DNA of 35,904 nt from Actinomycetota bacterium (GTDB lineage: Bacteria > Actinomycetota > Thermoleophilia > Gaiellales > Gaiellaceae), in NCBI GenBank assembly GCA_013821525.1, contig JACDGR010000004.1:1-35904 (forward strand), read 5' to 3'. Positions 7,542 through 15,883 of the stretch are shown here, one piece after another. Every line of letters starts with the position of its first letter. Within the stretch, counting starts at the first letter, position 1. A program made the position numbers and the translations under genes. Below the pieces are notes generated by a model. The model was not told where the DNA came from. It saw nothing but the letters and a program-made list of their open reading frames with translations, and searched no databases.

Positions 7542-8303
7542 TTACTTCGCGACCCAGCCGGCGGTCGTGCTCGCGCCCGATTCCTTTATGTACAGACTGG
7601 TGCCAGCTCCACCGTCGGTTCGCAGGAACATATCTCCAGGGCTCCCGTAAACAACGCCGAGCGGAGTACCAGCACCCGACGTGATCCGAGACAGTCCATT
7701 GATCTTTAGCGATCCTTCGATCGTTGTGTTTCCCTGAATATCAACGGGCGGTGGCGTGGCGGTACTGATCGCGACGACGTTCCAGACCGAATTGAAATAT
7801 TGAAGCGTGACGCTGTTTCCGAGCCCGCCACTCATGATGACGTCGGCGCCGTACCCGGTGTTGATCCGGTTCGCCGCTGCCGAGCTGCTCGCGTTGTTGC
7901 GGATATACATCTGGTTCGCGGCGTCCGCGTTCACCAGGATGATCGTGCGTCCAAGCGTCCCGCCGGTTAATCCCGCGAGCAAGACCGTGCTACTCGATGA
8001 CGTGACGAGGATCGTCGTCGCGGCGCCGATGCCCGTCGGGGCCCAGTCGTTAACCGTGCCGGTGATCCCAGCTGGCGAAATGACCGAGACCGAGCTACCG
8101 CCGGAACCGTTGCTCGCTGCGGTGATGCGACCGTCAACGCCAACGGTGAGATTTGTCGCGGTGTAGCTGCCAGCCGCAACCGTCGTAGTTGCGAGCATCG
8201 CGGTTGTGATCGTGTTGTTGTCGATCGTGTGCGTGGCATTCCACGCCGTCGCACCGATGATCGCGACGGACCCATCGTTATTTGTAGAGTGCTTGATGCT
8301 CAT
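7542..8303 (-). CDS. Tail fibre protein
   Basis: A 253-residue protein. The N-terminus (MSIKHSTNN, AWNATHTIDNNTITTAML) is the kind of conserved segment found at the start of many phage fibre or fibre-shaft proteins. The middle is Ser/Thr/Gly-rich with strands (TILVTSSSSTVLLAGLTGGTLGRTIILVNADA), and the end (GSPGDMFLRTDGGAGTSLYIKESGASTTAGWVAK) closely follows the common C-terminal fibre motif 'G..GDl....dGg....lyvKe.G.....GW'. That motif folds as a trimeric beta cap in fibres. It lies directly after J. A receptor-binding or shaft role is inferred. Confidence 0.75.
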   Translation of the reverse strand: MSIKHSTNNDGSVAIIGATAWNATHTIDNNTITTAMLATTTVAAGSYTATNLTVGVDGRITAASNGSGGSSVSVISPAGITGTVNDWAPTGIGAATTILVTSSSSTVLLAGLTGGTLGRTIILVNADAANQMYIRNNASSSAAANRINTGYGADVIMSGGLGNSVTLQYFNSVWNVVAISTATPPPVDIQGNTTIEGSLKINGLSRITSGAGTPLGVVYGSPGDMFLRTDGGAGTSLYIKESGASTTAGWVAK

Positions 8304-8313
8304 TGGTTGGCTC

Positions 8314-9696
8314 CTACGGGGTCCCGTTGCTGCTGTTCACGACCACGCGGCTCGTGTCCCAGACTGCTTGCTGACGACTTGTGATGACGATGGTGGCGTC
8401 GCTCGTCGGGCTTGCCGCGATGCCGATGAGCGCGCCTTGCAGCGAGCCGGAACGCGGCACATCGAGGACGCCCGTCACCTTGAACGCTTGCGCGGCGACC
8501 GAGGCCGCGACCGCATCCTTGCCGACGAGTTGCAACGATCCGTACGTGGCGATCGCGAGGGCGACCTGCGCATCGCCGTTGGCCGGGTAGAAGATCGGAT
8601 CTTTGACGACGTTGATCGTCACGTAGATCGGCACCTGCGACGGCCGCGAGAACTTGATCGGCTGCGCGACGCCTTGGCTATCGTTGATCACGACTGTGGT
8701 CGTGCCCTGGTACGCGATGCCGGCCGCGATCTGCGCATACAGCGCGTTCGCAATGTCCGCATCGGCGCCGCCGAGCGCGAGCACCTCCACCGAGTGAGGC
8801 GGCATGCCGTCAACGTTGGCGAAATCCGTGTTGTTCACGAACACCGTGCAGCTGGTGACGCCGGCGACCTGCAGCACCGCGGCTCGGACCGCGTTTGCCG
8901 TGCCGGTGCCTGGCGCCGAGAGCTGTGCAATGCGTGCGACCCGTAGGCTGGCGTCGCTCTGGACGTCGTTTCCGAGCACCGCATCGAGCACATTGCTGAC
9001 GCCTGCCCAGCCGCCCACCGGGGTGTTGATCACCGAGATATCGCCCGCCACGCCGCCGACCGCTCCGGTGTTCACGCTCGTGGCGAGCACGTCAACGGCT
9101 GCAGCCCCGCCGCCGAGGTAGCGCCAGGTGACCGTGCCGTCTGTGCCCGTGGTCGAGCCGGTAGCGAGCGGCGAGAACGTTGGACCGCCACTGGCCGCCG
9201 AGGTTCCCGCCACCGTGACCTGGTAGACGTTGCCTGCGTTGGTAACGCGCGTGCCGATCGCGTTAACCGTCGAGCCCGACCACGCGGCGAGCGCTCCCAA
9301 GATGGTCGATGCGGTGGTTTGAAACAGCTGGCCGGTCGAGAGCGTCGCCGCACGCGAGCCGCCCGTCACCCCGGTACCCGCGGTGCCTGTGAGCGTCAGG
9401 GTGACAGCGCTCGATCGGGCCGGGGTGCGAAACGTGCCCGTGAGCAGGCACAGCGCGTCCAGGGATGCGCCAGTGGCTTGGTCAGGGTCTTGGGATGCGG
9501 CAACCTGCTGAACGAGGTCCCACATCTGGCCCATGCGCTCGGCGAAGATGCCGGCGATGGCGCCGTCTGGACTGGAGTCGCTGACGTCGAACGACGGGCC
9601 GAACTTCGCGATCAGCAGCGCGTTGATGTCTTGCCGGACGAGATCCGTGGTTTTCACCACGAGTCCGGATGCCGTGAGGCCGTACGTCACAGGCAC
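8314..9696 (-). CDS. Baseplate J/gp47-like wedge protein with inserted binding module
   Basis: A 460-residue protein, GTG start. The N-terminal region (DINALLIAKFG, SSPDGAIAGIFAERMGQMWDLVQQV) and the C-terminal part (DASLRVARIAQ, then IYVTINVVKD) are those of baseplate J-like wedge proteins. They form the ring that joins sheath to fibres and drive contraction. Residues about 139-196 look like an inserted module: W139, GNVYQVTVAGTSAASGGP, then DGTVTWRYLG. That is the pattern of small carbohydrate-binding-type domains seen in phage fibres. It heads a gene block preceded by copy B of the 16-bp element, 29 nt upstream. Confidence 0.85.
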   Translation of the reverse strand: MPVTYGLTASGLVVKTTDLVRQDINALLIAKFGPSFDVSDSSPDGAIAGIFAERMGQMWDLVQQVAASQDPDQATGASLDALCLLTGTFRTPARSSAVTLTLTGTAGTGVTGGSRAATLSTGQLFQTTASTILGALAAWSGSTVNAIGTRVTNAGNVYQVTVAGTSAASGGPTFSPLATGSTTGTDGTVTWRYLGGGAAAVDVLATSVNTGAVGGVAGDISVINTPVGGWAGVSNVLDAVLGNDVQSDASLRVARIAQLSAPGTGTANAVRAAVLQVAGVTSCTVFVNNTDFANVDGMPPHSVEVLALGGADADIANALYAQIAAGIAYQGTTTVVINDSQGVAQPIKFSRPSQVPIYVTINVVKDPIFYPANGDAQVALAIATYGSLQLVGKDAVAASVAAQAFKVTGVLDVPRSGSLQGALIGIAASPTSDATIVITSRQQAVWDTSRVVVNSSNGTP

Positions 9697-9725
9697 GGGC
9701 CCAGCCTGCTCGCCTAGCCCTCTCG

Positions 9726-9741
9726 GGCTCCGGGATTAGGC
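9726..9741 (-). promoter_or_regulatory. Repeated 16-bp intercistronic element, copy B
   Basis: Plus-strand GGCTCCGGGATTAGGC, overlapping the TAA stop of the wedge gene and ending 29 nt before the J start codon. It matches copy A at 15 of 16 positions and shares GGCTCCG..ATTA with copies C and D. Confidence 0.55.
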
Positions 9742-10146
9742 GCCGATGGCCAGTGTGTCAACCGGGGTGTCACCGAACGCGCAGCGAGCCTGCCAGGTGA
9801 TCGAGCATCCTCGGGTCGCACCGTTGAAAGCCACGTCAATCCGCAGCACCGAGGTCACGGCCGGTGTCGACAGGATTGCGCGCCGCACCTCGGCGTCGAC
9901 CTTGGTCGCATCGAACTTCTGTCCCAAGATCGCCGCCGTCGCCGGCACGTGGTCGCGCTCGAACCAACGCACGCCAAGGTCGAGGTCGAGGAACCACTCC
10001 CCTGAGATGGTGCCGATGCGCCGCCGAATGCCTTGAACCACAGCCGAGATGCCAGTGGCGAGCACGCGACGGCCGTTGAGGTAGACGAAATCGCCGGTGA
10101 CGTTATCGATGGCCGAGCAGATCGCGTCGGTGGATAGGATCGCCAC
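9736..10146 (-). CDS. gp25-like baseplate wedge protein
   Basis: A 136-residue protein. It has the layout of gp25/W-type wedge proteins: 'VYLNGRRVLATG', a run leading to GEWFLDLDLGVRW, then DAEVRRAILSTPAVTSVLRIDV and a closing strand ending in ARCAFGDTPVDTL. These proteins have a lysozyme-unrelated gp25 fold and sit at the inner wedge, starting sheath polymerisation. It directly precedes J, which is the usual order in Mu/P2-type phages. The stop overlaps the conserved intercistronic element. Confidence 0.75.
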   Translation of the reverse strand: MAILSTDAICSAIDNVTGDFVYLNGRRVLATGISAVVQGIRRRIGTISGEWFLDLDLGVRWFERDHVPATAAILGQKFDATKVDAEVRRAILSTPAVTSVLRIDVAFNGATRGCSITWQARCAFGDTPVDTLAIGA

Positions 10147-10148
10147 GG

Positions 10149-10820
10149 TTAGCCTACTTTCACGATCAGGGATTTCGCAGCCGTTGCCGCCGTCGTGAAC
10201 GCGGTGATCGCGCCGGTCAGCGCAGGGGTAGCGGCGTTCGTTGGGTCGGCGATTGCCTTGATGGCTAACGCGTACGCACTGAGCGCGGCAAACAACGTCG
10301 TCAACGCGGTGACCATTGAATCGCCCATCAACGCTGACTGAAACGCAGTCTGCGATCCTAGCCGGACATCCGACCCCTCAAGCACCACAGCCGACGAGCT
10401 CGCCGCCGTCGCGTGCGCAAAGTCGTGCAGTCCGGGGATCGCGATCGCGTCTGAGATGTGATGCCGCCGATCGTCAACCGGGTCAACCTCGCCGCCGAGC
10501 GCCAGCCACCGATCGATGCTCGAGCTCGCGAACACACACAGCACCGTGTCGCCGGCCTTGATCGGGAACGTCAGCCGGCCCCCACCGCCACCTGGGAACA
10601 CGACAGGCACGCTCGTGATGACCGGCAGCTTCTCCGGTTGCCGCGTTCCAGTCTCGTCGTTCACGCCGTCATGCACGAGCAACTGGACCGAGCACGACTG
10701 CGTAGCAGCGTCGTAGGTCTCCACACGCCCGGGCAACGCAACGCGCAGGTTCGAGCGGTTCACCTCGATCGCACCCGTGATGACGTCCGCCAGCGTTGGG
10801 GTTTGCGCGTTGGTTGTCAT
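10149..10820 (-). CDS. Gp138-like membrane-puncturing spike protein
   Basis: A 223-residue protein, ATG in ATGA overlap with the hub gene. The N-terminal 130 residues resemble the OB-fold of Gp138/gpV spikes: GRVETYDAATQSCSVQLLV, VPVVFPGGGGGRLTFPIKAGDTVLCVF, then RWLALGGEVDPVDDRRHHISDAIAIPG. The C-terminal part is shorter and has VVLEGSDVRLGS, one of the usual spike repeats, then an alanine-rich helical end in place of the apex domain. The spike caps the hub and pierces the outer membrane on contraction. This implies a Gram-negative host. The helical C-terminus is unusual, since such spikes generally end in a beta-helix with bound iron. Confidence 0.8.
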   Translation of the reverse strand: MTTNAQTPTLADVITGAIEVNRSNLRVALPGRVETYDAATQSCSVQLLVHDGVNDETGTRQPEKLPVITSVPVVFPGGGGGRLTFPIKAGDTVLCVFASSSIDRWLALGGEVDPVDDRRHHISDAIAIPGLHDFAHATAASSSAVVLEGSDVRLGSQTAFQSALMGDSMVTALTTLFAALSAYALAIKAIADPTNAATPALTGAITAFTTAATAAKSLIVKVG

Positions 10821-11713
10821 GCTGCCCTGGTCCCGCTCGCTGGCAGGGATTCACACTCGGTGGACCAGTCATCGCCGTGCGTGTCGCCGGTGTGTGTGAG
10901 CTTCGTGATTCGGAATAGCCCCTGGACCGCGAGCGAATCCACGCTAATCGTCGCCCCCGCGATGAGCTCGGGATAGAGCAGCGTCTTGGTCTTGAGGGAT
11001 GGCGCCTTGCCCGCCTTGTCAGGCGTAGCGTACTCCGGTGAGCCGAGCAGCCCGGTTGACTGGCTCACCACGAACGCCGTACCGGGGGCTGCGTTCTGAT
11101 CTTTGAGGATCTGAAGCTGCCCGCTTTGGATTGACCAGTGATAGCCGTACGGCGCGAGCAGCTTGGTGAGCTCGTCGCTGGCCTTGCCATGCAACGTGCG
11201 GCTGGTCGCGAACTGAGCTTGTAGGTCCTGAGATGCGGCGATGTTCGGTGCGAGCTGCAAACCCATGGCATTGGCAGCCTCACGTAGCGCCGTCGCGACG
11301 TTGGCGCCCTTCGTGTAGGACCGCGACACCCGAGCGTAGCGGTAGGCGCGATCGCCCTCGGCAGCTTGGATTATGGTCTCCCAATCGCCATCGTCGGTGA
11401 CCTTGGAGAATGCCGTCCGAACGTCACCTTGGATCACGTAGCGAAACGTATCGTCGTAACCCGCCTCGAGCTTGATGATCAGAGGCTTGGCATTCAGGAA
11501 CGCCCGCGTTTGCGCGTTGCAATTCGTGATCGTGATCTCGGCGGTGTTGGGCGTCTTCTCCAAGCTCTTCTCGATCTTGAACTGGATACGCAGATTCTCG
11601 ACAATGATCGCGTTGGACTGCGTTTCGAAATACTGCGGACTCCGGCCGACGATCGTGGGTTTGCCTCCGTAGATCGTTACTCTGCATACCCGCTTGAACA
11701 GCTGGCCGCTCAC
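10817..11713 (-). CDS. Baseplate hub protein (gp27/gp44-like)
   Basis: A 298-residue protein, GTG in GTGA overlap with the plug gene. It begins with 'LFKRVCRVTIYGG', then LRIQFKIEKSLEKTPNTAEITITNCNAQTRAFL and LEAGYDDTFRYVIQGDV, the usual first tube-like domain of phage hub proteins that continue the tail tube. Later segments YSYTKGANVATALREAA and ELTKLLAPYGYHWSIQSGQLQIL match the second hub domains. It should form a trimer joining tube and spike. Order Dit-like, plug, hub, spike is consistent with DUF3383-sheath myophages. Confidence 0.8.
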   Translation of the reverse strand: MSGQLFKRVCRVTIYGGKPTIVGRSPQYFETQSNAIIVENLRIQFKIEKSLEKTPNTAEITITNCNAQTRAFLNAKPLIIKLEAGYDDTFRYVIQGDVRTAFSKVTDDGDWETIIQAAEGDRAYRYARVSRSYTKGANVATALREAANAMGLQLAPNIAASQDLQAQFATSRTLHGKASDELTKLLAPYGYHWSIQSGQLQILKDQNAAPGTAFVVSQSTGLLGSPEYATPDKAGKAPSLKTKTLLYPELIAGATISVDSLAVQGLFRITKLTHTGDTHGDDWSTECESLPASGTRAA

Positions 11714-12066
11714 GTCACACCAACAAGCCCATAGTACTGAAGCAAATCGGCCGACGTCAGGTAGGCGATCTTGACGCGAGCGCCGAGATCGTCAAACCCC
11801 GCGTCCTTACCCTTGCCGGTTGCATCGAACGCGATGAACGCACCATCGGCAAATGGTCCGATCGAGCACGAGCGGCCAAGAAAGGTTCCGATTACGATCT
11901 TGATACCGCAGCGAATCGGCTGTTCGATGCCGTCGTAGATATCCATGTACCAAGCGACATCGCGTGCATTCCAACGGAAGTCGATGAGGTAAGCGACGCC
12001 CTTTATCGTGGTTTGAATCCGATGGTTCGGATCTGACGTGACGACCGGTAGGATTACGTAGCTCAT
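11710..12066 (-). CDS. Baseplate plug protein
   Basis: A 118-residue protein with ATGA and GTGA overlaps at its two ends. The pattern IDFRWNARDVAWYMDIYDG, then PIRCGIKIVIGTFLGR and a short C-terminal helix, is that of the small 'baseplate plug' family found between Dit-like and hub genes in this group of myophages. The plug is thought to seal or adapt the hub. Assignment depends on pattern and position. Confidence 0.75.
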   Translation of the reverse strand: MSYVILPVVTSDPNHRIQTTIKGVAYLIDFRWNARDVAWYMDIYDGIEQPIRCGIKIVIGTFLGRSCSIGPFADGAFIAFDATGKGKDAGFDDLGARVKIAYLTSADLLQYYGLVGVT

Positions 12067-13031
12067 CCGTTTTTCCCGAAGGGCGACGTTACGAAGTTGA
12101 ACTGATCAACGCCCGGCGGGACCTTCTTAACGACGCTGTTGCTAGTGCTGTCTACCCACGTGCGCGATTTCTCGTCGTAATGAACCGGCTGACCGTTGAT
12201 CGTCGCCGGCGCTGACGTGCCGAGTAGCCCTTTAACGCCCGTGTTGCCGGTCGCGTACGGATGATAGACACCGCCGTGATAGCCAGGCGCCGATTCGTTC
12301 GGTCGCACGTAGCCGTCTTCCATCGGATCGTGACTGTCGGGCGCCTCATAGTGATCGCCGAATGGCGAATCTGCGACGCCAGTAAAGCCGCGCGCCGCCC
12401 ACAACGCACGCTCCGAGGATGGACGAGTGAACACCGCCACGCTGCCGGTCAAGGCATACGCCGCGGACGCCTTCGTATAGAGCTTCTTGCCCTGTCCGCT
12501 CGGGCTCGCCGTCCGCTTCGTTGCCGTGCGGATCGTGGTCCGTACGTTCGTGACGATGATGATCTGCTTGAACGTTGCCGAGAACCGGAACGCCGCGCCC
12601 GTGCTCGCGTCGACCGGAATCTCGAGCGTCTGTAGCGCCATGTTCTCGTAGGTGCGGATCGAGGTCGAGATCGTGATCGGCTGCCGAGCGTCGCGGATGG
12701 CAAGCAGCGCAGTGCGCGCGTCAACCGACGGCATGAACGTCGAGCCCTTCACAGCCTCGAGCGCCGCCTTTGGATCGCTGAACGGCAGGAAGTCCGAGCT
12801 TGCCGCTTGCTGGTTACGCAGCGTTGCGATCGGGCCGATCGGCGTGTCGCTGACGATGCCCTCGATCGTCACCATGATCGACTTGGGCACGATGTTGTCA
12901 CTGATCGCCGAGCCCTGCTCTACCGGAAACTCGGTGACCGTCGATTCAAATTGGTGGCTCTCGCTAATCGACGCGTCGATCTGATAGCCGCCGATCAAGA
13001 TCGGAACCGCGCGCTTCTTGAGGTCGCTCAT
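12063..13031 (-). CDS. Dit-like distal tail/baseplate protein
   Basis: A 322-residue protein, ATG in ATGA overlap with the tape measure stop. The first 170 residues (LIGGYQIDASISESHQFESTVTEFPVEQGSAISDNIV, then IMVTIEGIVSDTPIG) match the N-terminal domain of Dit-like proteins in baseplates of DUF3383-sheath phages. The later part (about 170-322) is different: polar, with Pro/Gly and histidine-rich stretches, ending in DQFNFVTSPFGKNG. It probably forms a ring at the tube end. The function of the C-terminal half is not clear. Confidence 0.75.
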   Translation of the reverse strand: MSDLKKRAVPILIGGYQIDASISESHQFESTVTEFPVEQGSAISDNIVPKSIMVTIEGIVSDTPIGPIATLRNQQAASSDFLPFSDPKAALEAVKGSTFMPSVDARTALLAIRDARQPITISTSIRTYENMALQTLEIPVDASTGAAFRFSATFKQIIIVTNVRTTIRTATKRTASPSGQGKKLYTKASAAYALTGSVAVFTRPSSERALWAARGFTGVADSPFGDHYEAPDSHDPMEDGYVRPNESAPGYHGGVYHPYATGNTGVKGLLGTSAPATINGQPVHYDEKSRTWVDSTSNSVVKKVPPGVDQFNFVTSPFGKNG

Positions 13032-14611
13032 CGGTCAGCTGCTCCAACAGCGGCGCCTGTGTCACGGAGGAGCAGGCCGATCTGATTCGCGACGTGCTTG
13101 CCGACCGTTGCGGAGTCGGCGCCGGCTGCGTTGACGGTCACGTTGTTGGTGACGTTGGTACTCGAGGTCGCGCCCGCGCTCGGGGCGCTCTGTTGGTAGT
13201 ACGCGGTGTTTGCAGCCTGCCGCCTCGCGATCGCCGCGGCGCTCTGGTCCTGGTTTTCGTCGCTGTGGTCGATGCCGTCGCCATGGATCGCGTTAAAGGC
13301 TGCATCCCCGAGCGCGTTGCCTGGTATCGCGATCGTTGCGACCGCGGCGTGGACCTTCTTGATAATCGCGTCGATCTTCTCGTCGATCCAATCGATCACC
13401 GTCTGGACCGCTGCCTTGATCGCCGAGCCGATGCCGGCAAAGAAATCATAAATCGCTGCGCCGACGCCGACGATCGTGTTCTTGATCGAGGAGGCCTTGC
13501 CCGCGATCCAATCAAACGCCGAGCGTGCCGCAGCCTTCACCTGAGGCCAATGCTTGATCAGCTGCACGACGCCGTAAGTAACGGCAGCGACCGCAAGACC
13601 AATCGCTATCACAGGCCACGTCGCCGCCACGACAGCCGGCACCATCGCCCACCAGCCGCTCACCATCGTCCAAATGGCAGGGACCACGACTGCCAGCAGC
13701 ACACCGCCGAGCCCTGTCAGCAATGCGATGGCGCCAGCATCGCCATCAAATGCAGCTTTGAAGACGTCCGCGATGGCGGTAACGCCCGTGATCACGATCC
13801 CGATCACGTCGCCGACGACGCGGAACCCCGCGACAAGCCCGTCGACAAAGGTATGGATCCCGCTCGCGATGAGATCCTTGTTCGCCTTGACCCATCCCAT
13901 GACGCTGTCAACGACCAGTTTGATCTGAGGCATCAACGCGACGACGACCTGCGTCTTCAGCCCGTTGAGCTGCGCCTTCGTGCGGTCGATGTTGTCGCCA
14001 AGATCGTCGAGGCCCGCCGCGTCGCTGCCGCTAAGCTCGCCGCCCATGGCTTTGAACTCGGCGCGCAAGGCCGTACCGTTCTTGCCGAGATCATTGAGCG
14101 TCGGGATCAGGCTCGCGCCCGACTTGCCGAACAGGTTCATCGAGGCCGCGGTCTTCGCGGCCCCGTCGGGCATCTTGGCGATGGCTTGCGCGATCACCTC
14201 CATGCGCTGGTCCACTGGCAGCTTCATGATGTCGGACATCTTGAGGTGCAGCGCGGCGAGCCCGTCAGCTGCTGGCCCTGACCCCGTTTTCGCCGACTCG
14301 GCGAGCCCGCGCGATAGCTTCGTCGAGGCTGCCGCGACCTCTTCCATGCTCGAGCTGTTCAGCTTCGCGACGTAGCCAAGCTCTTGCAGCCCCTCGACCG
14401 TCATGCCGGTCTTCTGTGCGGTGTCGTTCAAGGCCGAGCCCAGATCGATCACGCTCTTCGCGCCTTCGTAGAGCCCAACCGCGCCAGCAATCGCAGCAGC
14501 ACCGAGTGCTATGACCCCAGTCTTCATTCCCTTGACCAGCGAGTCGCCCTTGGCCCACGAGCTGCCGTCGACCTTGAGCGACAGCCCGGCGTAGAGGTCA
14601 GCGACCTGCAA
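13028..14611 (-). CDS. Tail tape measure protein
   Basis: A 527-residue protein. The TTG start at 14611 is supported by AGGTGA six bases upstream. Long helical stretches are interrupted by hydrophobic ones: residues about 32-50 (VIALGAAAIAGAVGLYEGAK), several membrane-like segments around 280-380 (LLTGLGGVLLAVVVPAIWTMV, VIAIGLAVAAVTYGVV), and a Asn/Thr/Ala-rich C-terminus (TNVTNNVTVNAAG). SALNDTAQKTGMTVEGLQELG and NLFGKSGASLIPTL are typical of phage tape measures. The length suggests a short to medium tail. It follows the chaperone pair and precedes Dit, the standard order. Confidence 0.9.
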   Translation of the reverse strand: MQVADLYAGLSLKVDGSSWAKGDSLVKGMKTGVIALGAAAIAGAVGLYEGAKSVIDLGSALNDTAQKTGMTVEGLQELGYVAKLNSSSMEEVAAASTKLSRGLAESAKTGSGPAADGLAALHLKMSDIMKLPVDQRMEVIAQAIAKMPDGAAKTAASMNLFGKSGASLIPTLNDLGKNGTALRAEFKAMGGELSGSDAAGLDDLGDNIDRTKAQLNGLKTQVVVALMPQIKLVVDSVMGWVKANKDLIASGIHTFVDGLVAGFRVVGDVIGIVITGVTAIADVFKAAFDGDAGAIALLTGLGGVLLAVVVPAIWTMVSGWWAMVPAVVAATWPVIAIGLAVAAVTYGVVQLIKHWPQVKAAARSAFDWIAGKASSIKNTIVGVGAAIYDFFAGIGSAIKAAVQTVIDWIDEKIDAIIKKVHAAVATIAIPGNALGDAAFNAIHGDGIDHSDENQDQSAAAIARRQAANTAYYQQSAPSAGATSSTNVTNNVTVNAAGADSATVGKHVANQIGLLLRDTGAAVGAADR

Positions 14612-14614
14612 GCG

Positions 14615-14872
14615 TCACCTCGCCTTGCTCGCGCGATGCTGCGCGTCGGCCACGAGCTCGATGGTCTCCCAGAGCTGGGCCACGTCGTCGGCGCACATCG
14701 TTTCGAGATCCGACCACGTTACGTACCTTTCAGCGACGAGCCGCAAAGATGCGAAGATCGGTGCCAGCTCGGTTGGGATGTCTATCGTTACGGCGCCGGG
14801 TCGGACTGGACTGCGACGCCCTTGGTAGGGCGCGAAAGGTTCACTTCCCACGAGAACATCACGCACTCCCAC
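14615..14872 (-). CDS. Second tail assembly chaperone ORF, possible frameshift product
   Basis: An open frame of 85 codons from a GTG at 14872, overlapping the upstream chaperone by 85 bp and lying in its -1 frame. The -1 frame is open only from 14881, so any frameshift must fall in 14788-14881. The C-terminal half is the convincing part: IPTELAPIFASLRLVAERYVTW, then DLETMCADDVAQLWETIELVADAQHRASKAR. The upstream 25 residues are proline/arginine-rich and look like readthrough. Tail phages usually make a G and a G-T fusion by ribosomal slippage just before the tape measure gene, so this could be the T part. I see no classical X-XXY-YYZ heptamer, and a separate GTG start is possible. Confidence 0.65.
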   Translation of the reverse strand: MGVRDVLVGSEPFAPYQGRRSPVRPGAVTIDIPTELAPIFASLRLVAERYVTWSDLETMCADDVAQLWETIELVADAQHRASKAR

Positions 14873-15189
14873 ATCGCCATGTCATCGCCGTCGAAGGCTT
14901 GATCGATGACGCCGAGCGTCGTCAGCTCGTACTTTACCTTCGTGCCTTGCGCGTTGGTGCTGACGATCGACGTGCACACGAGCGACTCCAAGATCAACGC
15001 ATCGGCATCGGCCTCGGGAAGCTGCGCGAGCAACGCAGTGAACTTCTCCGCGTCGAGCTCGCCCGTCGGCACGCCGTCGCGAAGGATCAACCGGTTCACT
15101 TTGAATCGCAGCTTGGACCCGCGCAGCGTCGGGAGCTTCTGCGTCGTGACCTCGAGGTCGCCGACGACCTTGGTCCTGATGGCCCTCAT
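14788..15189 (-). CDS. Tail assembly chaperone (G-like)
   Basis: A 133-residue protein, ATG at 15189 in ATGA overlap with the previous gene and with GAGGG before it. A GTG five codons upstream is possible. The protein is mixed helix/strand: VVGDLEVTTQKLPTLRG, RLILRDGVPTGELDAEKFTALLAQL, ILESLVCTSIVST, then VIDQAFDGDDMAMWECVMFSWEVNL. Position between the tube and tape measure genes and the overlapping -1 ORF fit a tail assembly chaperone, which holds the tape measure while the tube polymerises. The sequence itself gives only modest family support. Confidence 0.7.
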   Translation of the reverse strand: MRAIRTKVVGDLEVTTQKLPTLRGSKLRFKVNRLILRDGVPTGELDAEKFTALLAQLPEADADALILESLVCTSIVSTNAQGTKVKYELTTLGVIDQAFDGDDMAMWECVMFSWEVNLSRPTKGVAVQSDPAP

Positions 15190-15440
15190 TTCGCCCTCAT
15201 CCACGCCGAGCCCTGCGTATCGCTACGTAGTCCCGGGACATTCTGCATCTTGTTGCGGCCGATCTCGCCGACGATTTGAAACGACAGGTCGATCGTCCCG
15301 TCCGCATGAACCTTGTCGACGCGCGCCACGTGCTCGCGACGACGACCGTGCTCGAACTCGAACAGCCACACGGGATCGCCGATCGAGAGCGCGGTCGGAT
15401 CCGGCTGCTCGGCAGCCTCGGTGCGCGCGACCTTTTTCAC
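15186..15440 (-). CDS. Small tail-module protein
   Basis: An 84-residue protein, GTG start making a GTGA overlap with the tail tube stop. A longer frame exists upstream, but it lies over the end of the tube gene. The sequence is basic at the start (VKKVARTEAAEQ), then an SH3-like strand pattern: ALSIGDPVWLFEFEHGRRREHVARVDKVHADGTIDLSFQI. It ends in a serine and tryptophan tail. A small beta-barrel near the tube genes could be a tail terminator or chaperone accessory. I do not recognise the family. Confidence 0.6.
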   Translation of the reverse strand: MKKVARTEAAEQPDPTALSIGDPVWLFEFEHGRRREHVARVDKVHADGTIDLSFQIVGEIGRNKMQNVPGLRSDTQGSAWMRAK

Positions 15441-15868
15441 ACCAGCCCGCCACCGATGTACATCTCGAGCTCGGCGCACATCAGAATCCATTCGTTGGTT
15501 CCCGAATCCTTGCCGTACTCGAGGTCCGGGAACTTCTGGATTCGCGCGTTGGCGCACTGGATCAACGTGGTGCCGTTCAAATCCTTGATCAGCAGCGCGC
15601 CGTACATGAGCCCGGTGAGCTCGTCAGCTTTGGCCGCAGCCGATAGCGCATCGTTCGTGGGGCTCGCGTCCTGGATCGTGAACGTCACCTTGCCGGTGCG
15701 GTTGCGGTTGCGGCTGTGAACCACGTCGCCATTGGCGCCGACCTGCTCGGTGTACTGGTCTTCGTTACGCACGGCTTTGACGAACGTGTCGGGGCCGATG
15801 CCGAGGATCTGGATACCGTTCCAGACCATCGTGATTTTGCCGGGGTCAAACTGCTTGAACATGCTCAT
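15437..15868 (-). CDS. Tail tube protein (DUF3277-like)
   Basis: A 143-residue protein. MFKQFDPGKITMVWNGIQILGIG starts the family, followed by VHSRNRNRTGKVTFTIQDASPTNDALSAA, then GALLIKDLNGTTLIQCANARIQKFPDLEYGKD. This is the pattern of DUF3277-type tail tube proteins, hexamer rings stacked in the inner tube. It sits 15 bp after the sheath gene in the expected sheath-tube order. Confidence 0.85.
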   Translation of the reverse strand: MSMFKQFDPGKITMVWNGIQILGIGPDTFVKAVRNEDQYTEQVGANGDVVHSRNRNRTGKVTFTIQDASPTNDALSAAAKADELTGLMYGALLIKDLNGTTLIQCANARIQKFPDLEYGKDSGTNEWILMCAELEMYIGGGLV

Positions 15869-15883
15869 GTCATTCCCCCGGGG

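Noticed and set aside
6423..7709. Long plus-strand open frame opposite the 739-residue tail protein
   Set aside because: Product is arginine-rich and without domain pattern; the minus-strand frame has clear tail-protein features. It is a shadow frame typical of GC-rich DNA.
13094..14281. Plus-strand open frame opposite the tape measure gene
   Set aside because: Asp/Arg-rich shadow; no domain and no ribosome binding site.
14788..14881. Classical slippery heptamer for -1 frameshift
   Set aside because: No X-XXY-YYZ pattern in the 0 frame was found, so only the overlap is reported.
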